From: Clostridium sp. UBA1056
Lineage (GTDB): Bacteria; Bacillota; Clostridia; Clostridiales; Clostridiaceae
Direction: 5' to 3'
DNA length: 7,535 bases
NCBI GenBank assembly: GCA_002316385.1
Contig: DCDL01000023.1
Span: forward strand, 35,118-42,652
The notes under the pieces are model-generated. The model searched no databases and was not told the DNA's origin. It saw nothing but the letters and a program-made list of their open reading frames with translations. Made by a program: the position numbers and the translations under genes. Below are positions 6,256 through 7,535 of the stretch, piece after piece. How positions within the stretch are numbered: position 1 is the stretch's first letter; each line of letters starts with the position of its first letter.

Positions 6256-6651
6256 ATGATGAAGTTTAATAGTTTAATACCTGAGTTATCGGTAAATGAT
6301 ATTGAAGAATCTAAAAGATTCTATATTGATATTTTAGGATTTAATTTAGAGTATGAAAGAGTTGGGGATAAATTTACTTTTTTATCATTAGGAGATATAC
6401 AAATTATGATAGAGGAAGTAAATGGATATTGGAATACTGGTGAATTAAAGTATCCATTTGGTAGAGGAATTAACTTTCAGTTGGAAGTACCTAATGTTGA
6501 GAAAATAAGAGATAATCTTATTAAAAATAATATAGAATTATTTAGAGATATAAATGTAAATGAATATGAATGTGATGGGAAAATAATATTACAAAAAGAA
6601 TTTCTTGTACAAGATTTAAATGGATATTTATTAAGGTTTTGTTCCGAATAA
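6256..6651 (+). CDS. VOC family protein, bleomycin-resistance-like
   Basis: This 131-residue protein belongs to the vicinal oxygen chelate (glyoxalase/bleomycin resistance) superfamily, with two beta-alpha-beta-beta-beta units. Unit 1 starts LIPELSVNDIEESKRFYIDI (7-26) and is followed by LGF and the FTFLSLGDIQIMIEE strands. Unit 2 runs from FGRGINFQLEVPN (68-80) to KEFLVQDLNGYLLRF (114-128). The WNTGELKYPFGRGINF stretch and the FLVQDLNGYLLRF ending are typical of the bleomycin-binding (Ble-like) branch, whose proteins sequester drugs rather than catalyse; enzymatic relatives exist, so the ligand is unknown. AAGGGG at 6244-6249 supports the ATG at 6256; the ATG at 6259 is an equal alternative. 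No terminator directly follows, so its transcript may continue into the GNAT leader. Confidence 0.9.
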   Translation: MMKFNSLIPELSVNDIEESKRFYIDILGFNLEYERVGDKFTFLSLGDIQIMIEEVNGYWNTGELKYPFGRGINFQLEVPNVEKIRDNLIKNNIELFRDINVNEYECDGKIILQKEFLVQDLNGYLLRFCSE

Positions 6652-6671
6652 GTAGTTTAGTAAAATAGTAA

Positions 6672-6701
6672 TTGAAAGAAAAATTAATGGCAAATTAGTA
6701 T
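6672..6701 (+). promoter_or_regulatory. Weak candidate promoter upstream of the GNAT gene
   Basis: TTGAAA (6672-6677) and TAGTAT (6696-6701) are spaced by 18 bases. If used, the transcript would start near 6708 and cross the hairpin at 6828-6866 before reaching the GNAT gene. The -10 matches the consensus at four of six positions. Confidence 0.25.
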
Positions 6702-6760
6702 TAAAGTTGTATATAAATCTTGTATATATTTTTTAGATTAGGGTTCTCATAAAGGTATGA

Positions 6761-6793
6761 TGGAATGACAGCTAAAATTTGCTAACAATTCCA
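6761..6793 (+). other. Hairpin in the GNAT leader
   Basis: TGGAAT (6761-6766) pairs with ATTCCA (6788-6793), with AGC/GCT (6770-6772, 6781-6783) as an inner helix around TAAAATTT. Apart from this and the terminator-like hairpin downstream, I see no gene in 6652-6902. Confidence 0.3.
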
Positions 6794-6827
6794 ATATGGC
6801 ACCTAGGCATAAGATAATAACATTTAG

Positions 6828-6866
6828 ACAGCACTAATACTAACAAGTACTAGTGTTGTTTTATAT
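6828..6866 (+). terminator. Terminator-like hairpin 36 bases before the GNAT gene
   Basis: Bases 6828-6841 (starting ACAGCACTA) pair with 6846-6859 (ending TAGTGTTGT) as a 14-position stem with one A-C mismatch and one G-U, loop AACA, followed by TTTATATT. It resembles an intrinsic terminator with a moderate U-tract. It could end VOC transcripts, or act as an attenuator for the GNAT gene, since no promoter fits between it and that gene's ribosome binding site. Confidence 0.65.
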
Positions 6867-6902
6867 TAGCCTTAATAAATTTTTATAAAAAGGAGAAGTG
6901 AA

Positions 6903-7406
6903 ATGGAATTTAGAAAAACAGTTAAAACTGATATTAATGATGTAATGAATATTATTAGACAGGCACAAGTTTATTTTAAAGAACTTGGGATTAATCAATG
7001 GCAGAATGATTATCCCAATGTCGAAATAATAAATAATGATATTGATAATGAAAACAGTTATGTGTTACTAAAAGATAATAATATTGTTGCTACTGCAGCA
7101 GTTTCTTTTGAAGGAGAGAAAACATATGACTCTATTTATGAGGGGCAATGGATTAGTAATAAGGAATATGCAGTTATTCATAGAATTGCTGTTAACAACA
7201 ATCATAAAGGATTAGGAATATCATCAAAGATTATTAGAAATGTAGAGCAGCTTTGTTTGAAAAAAGGCGTGTATAGTATAAAAGTGGATACTCATGAAGA
7301 AAACTTATCTATGCAAAAGATGCTTAAGAAGAATCAATTTCAGTATTGTGGAGTAATTTATTTAGAAGATGGAAGTAAAAGAATAGCTTTTGAGAAGATA
7401 TTATAG
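6903..7406 (+). CDS. GNAT family N-acetyltransferase
   Basis: This 167-residue protein is a GCN5-related acetyltransferase, moving an acetyl group from acetyl-CoA to an unknown amine. The N-terminal strand and helix are FRKTVKTDINDVMNIIRQAQ (3-22), with the substrate-side loop GINQWQNDYP (29-38). Motif A is VIHRIAVNNNHKGLGISSK (91-109): its NHKGLG is the acetyl-CoA pyrophosphate loop, with Asn where Gln or Arg is usual. Motif B is NLSMQKMLKKNQFQYCG (134-150), and the protein ends in a beta strand (RIAFEKIL). The length is normal. AAAAGGAG, ending at 6895, is placed 7 bases before ATG. It follows the VOC gene at a distance of 251 bases with a terminator-like hairpin in between. Similar GNATs are often annotated as antibiotic or peptide acetyltransferases, but the substrate cannot be read from sequence. 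Confidence 0.92.
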   Translation: MEFRKTVKTDINDVMNIIRQAQVYFKELGINQWQNDYPNVEIINNDIDNENSYVLLKDNNIVATAAVSFEGEKTYDSIYEGQWISNKEYAVIHRIAVNNNHKGLGISSKIIRNVEQLCLKKGVYSIKVDTHEENLSMQKMLKKNQFQYCGVIYLEDGSKRIAFEKIL

Positions 7407-7466
7407 ACTATTAGAAGAGTTATTAAGTAATTCATTTCAATAATGGATAAAAAATGTGGAAAGGTA

Positions 7467-7496
7467 TGTGAGGATTGGACAACTAAGATAGTTTAA
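7467..7496 (+). pseudogene. Remnant 3' end of a second ABC-F gene
   Basis: The codons from 7467 encode CEDWTTKIV then TAA, identical in protein to the last nine residues of the ABC-F gene (5618-5647). The DNA is identical for the first 14 bases, and every later difference (five codons plus TAG versus TAA) is at a third position and silent. This is what two diverged but selected coding copies would show. The frame is open back only to 7431, and the residues before it (MDKKCGKV, from an ATG at 7443 without a ribosome binding site) do not match ABC-F, so the rest of the gene is gone. The remnant lies 36 bases after the GNAT stop at its earliest open codon. Confidence 0.65.
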
Positions 7497-7535
7497 GAAG
7501 CTGATATCATTTTCTATAAGGCATCTTCAAAAAAT

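Noticed and set aside
6797..6803. TGGCACC resembling the T-box antiterminator bulge in the GNAT leader
   Set aside because: The flanking AGGG and GCG of a T-box are missing, no stem I or specifier loop is apparent, and the motif cannot pair with the downstream terminator.

Overview
The window is AT-rich DNA with clostridial features: AGA/ATA-rich codon use, strong AGGAGG-type ribosome binding sites, TTGAAA/TATAAT-type promoters and short U-tailed hairpins. The protein families also fit a low-GC Firmicute, most likely Clostridium or a close relative. I cannot name a species. No tRNA, rRNA, CRISPR array, transposase or integrase is visible.

Left part (1-1912, + strand): a YhcC/TIGR01212-type radical SAM protein is followed after 37 bases by a ComB-like 2-phosphosulfolactate phosphatase. 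They probably form one operon, ended by a U-tailed hairpin at 1881-1912. A possible 3' end of an earlier gene lies at the left edge.

Middle part (1877-3970): a small two-helix membrane protein on the - strand runs head-on into the comB terminator. A single holin-like gene (+) has no lysin or other phage gene beside it. It converges on an RlmI-like 23S rRNA methyltransferase (-), with a perfect 18-bp inverted repeat between the two stop codons. The methyltransferase has a good promoter (TTGCAA-N17-TATACT) in the divergent region it shares with the next gene.

Right part (3971-7535, + strand): an ABC-F ATPase with both nucleotide-binding domains intact ends at a strong hairpin terminator. A 52-residue zinc-finger microprotein follows, with a near-consensus promoter. 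Then come a bleomycin-resistance-like VOC protein and a GNAT acetyltransferase, each preceded by a hairpin terminator. The last 70 bases hold a remnant repeating the final nine codons and stop of the ABC-F gene, with only third-position differences. This marks a past duplication or deletion of an ABC-F paralogue.

Functionally the left half is mostly housekeeping (RNA modification, sulfolactate-type metabolism). The right half looks like an accessory, possibly stress- or drug-related group (ABC-F, VOC, GNAT), though nothing in the sequence proves a resistance role. The best leads are the zinc-finger microprotein, the ABC-F tail remnant, the terminator standing between VOC and GNAT with no room for a promoter after it, and the lone holin. 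I found no convincing complete new multi-gene system.
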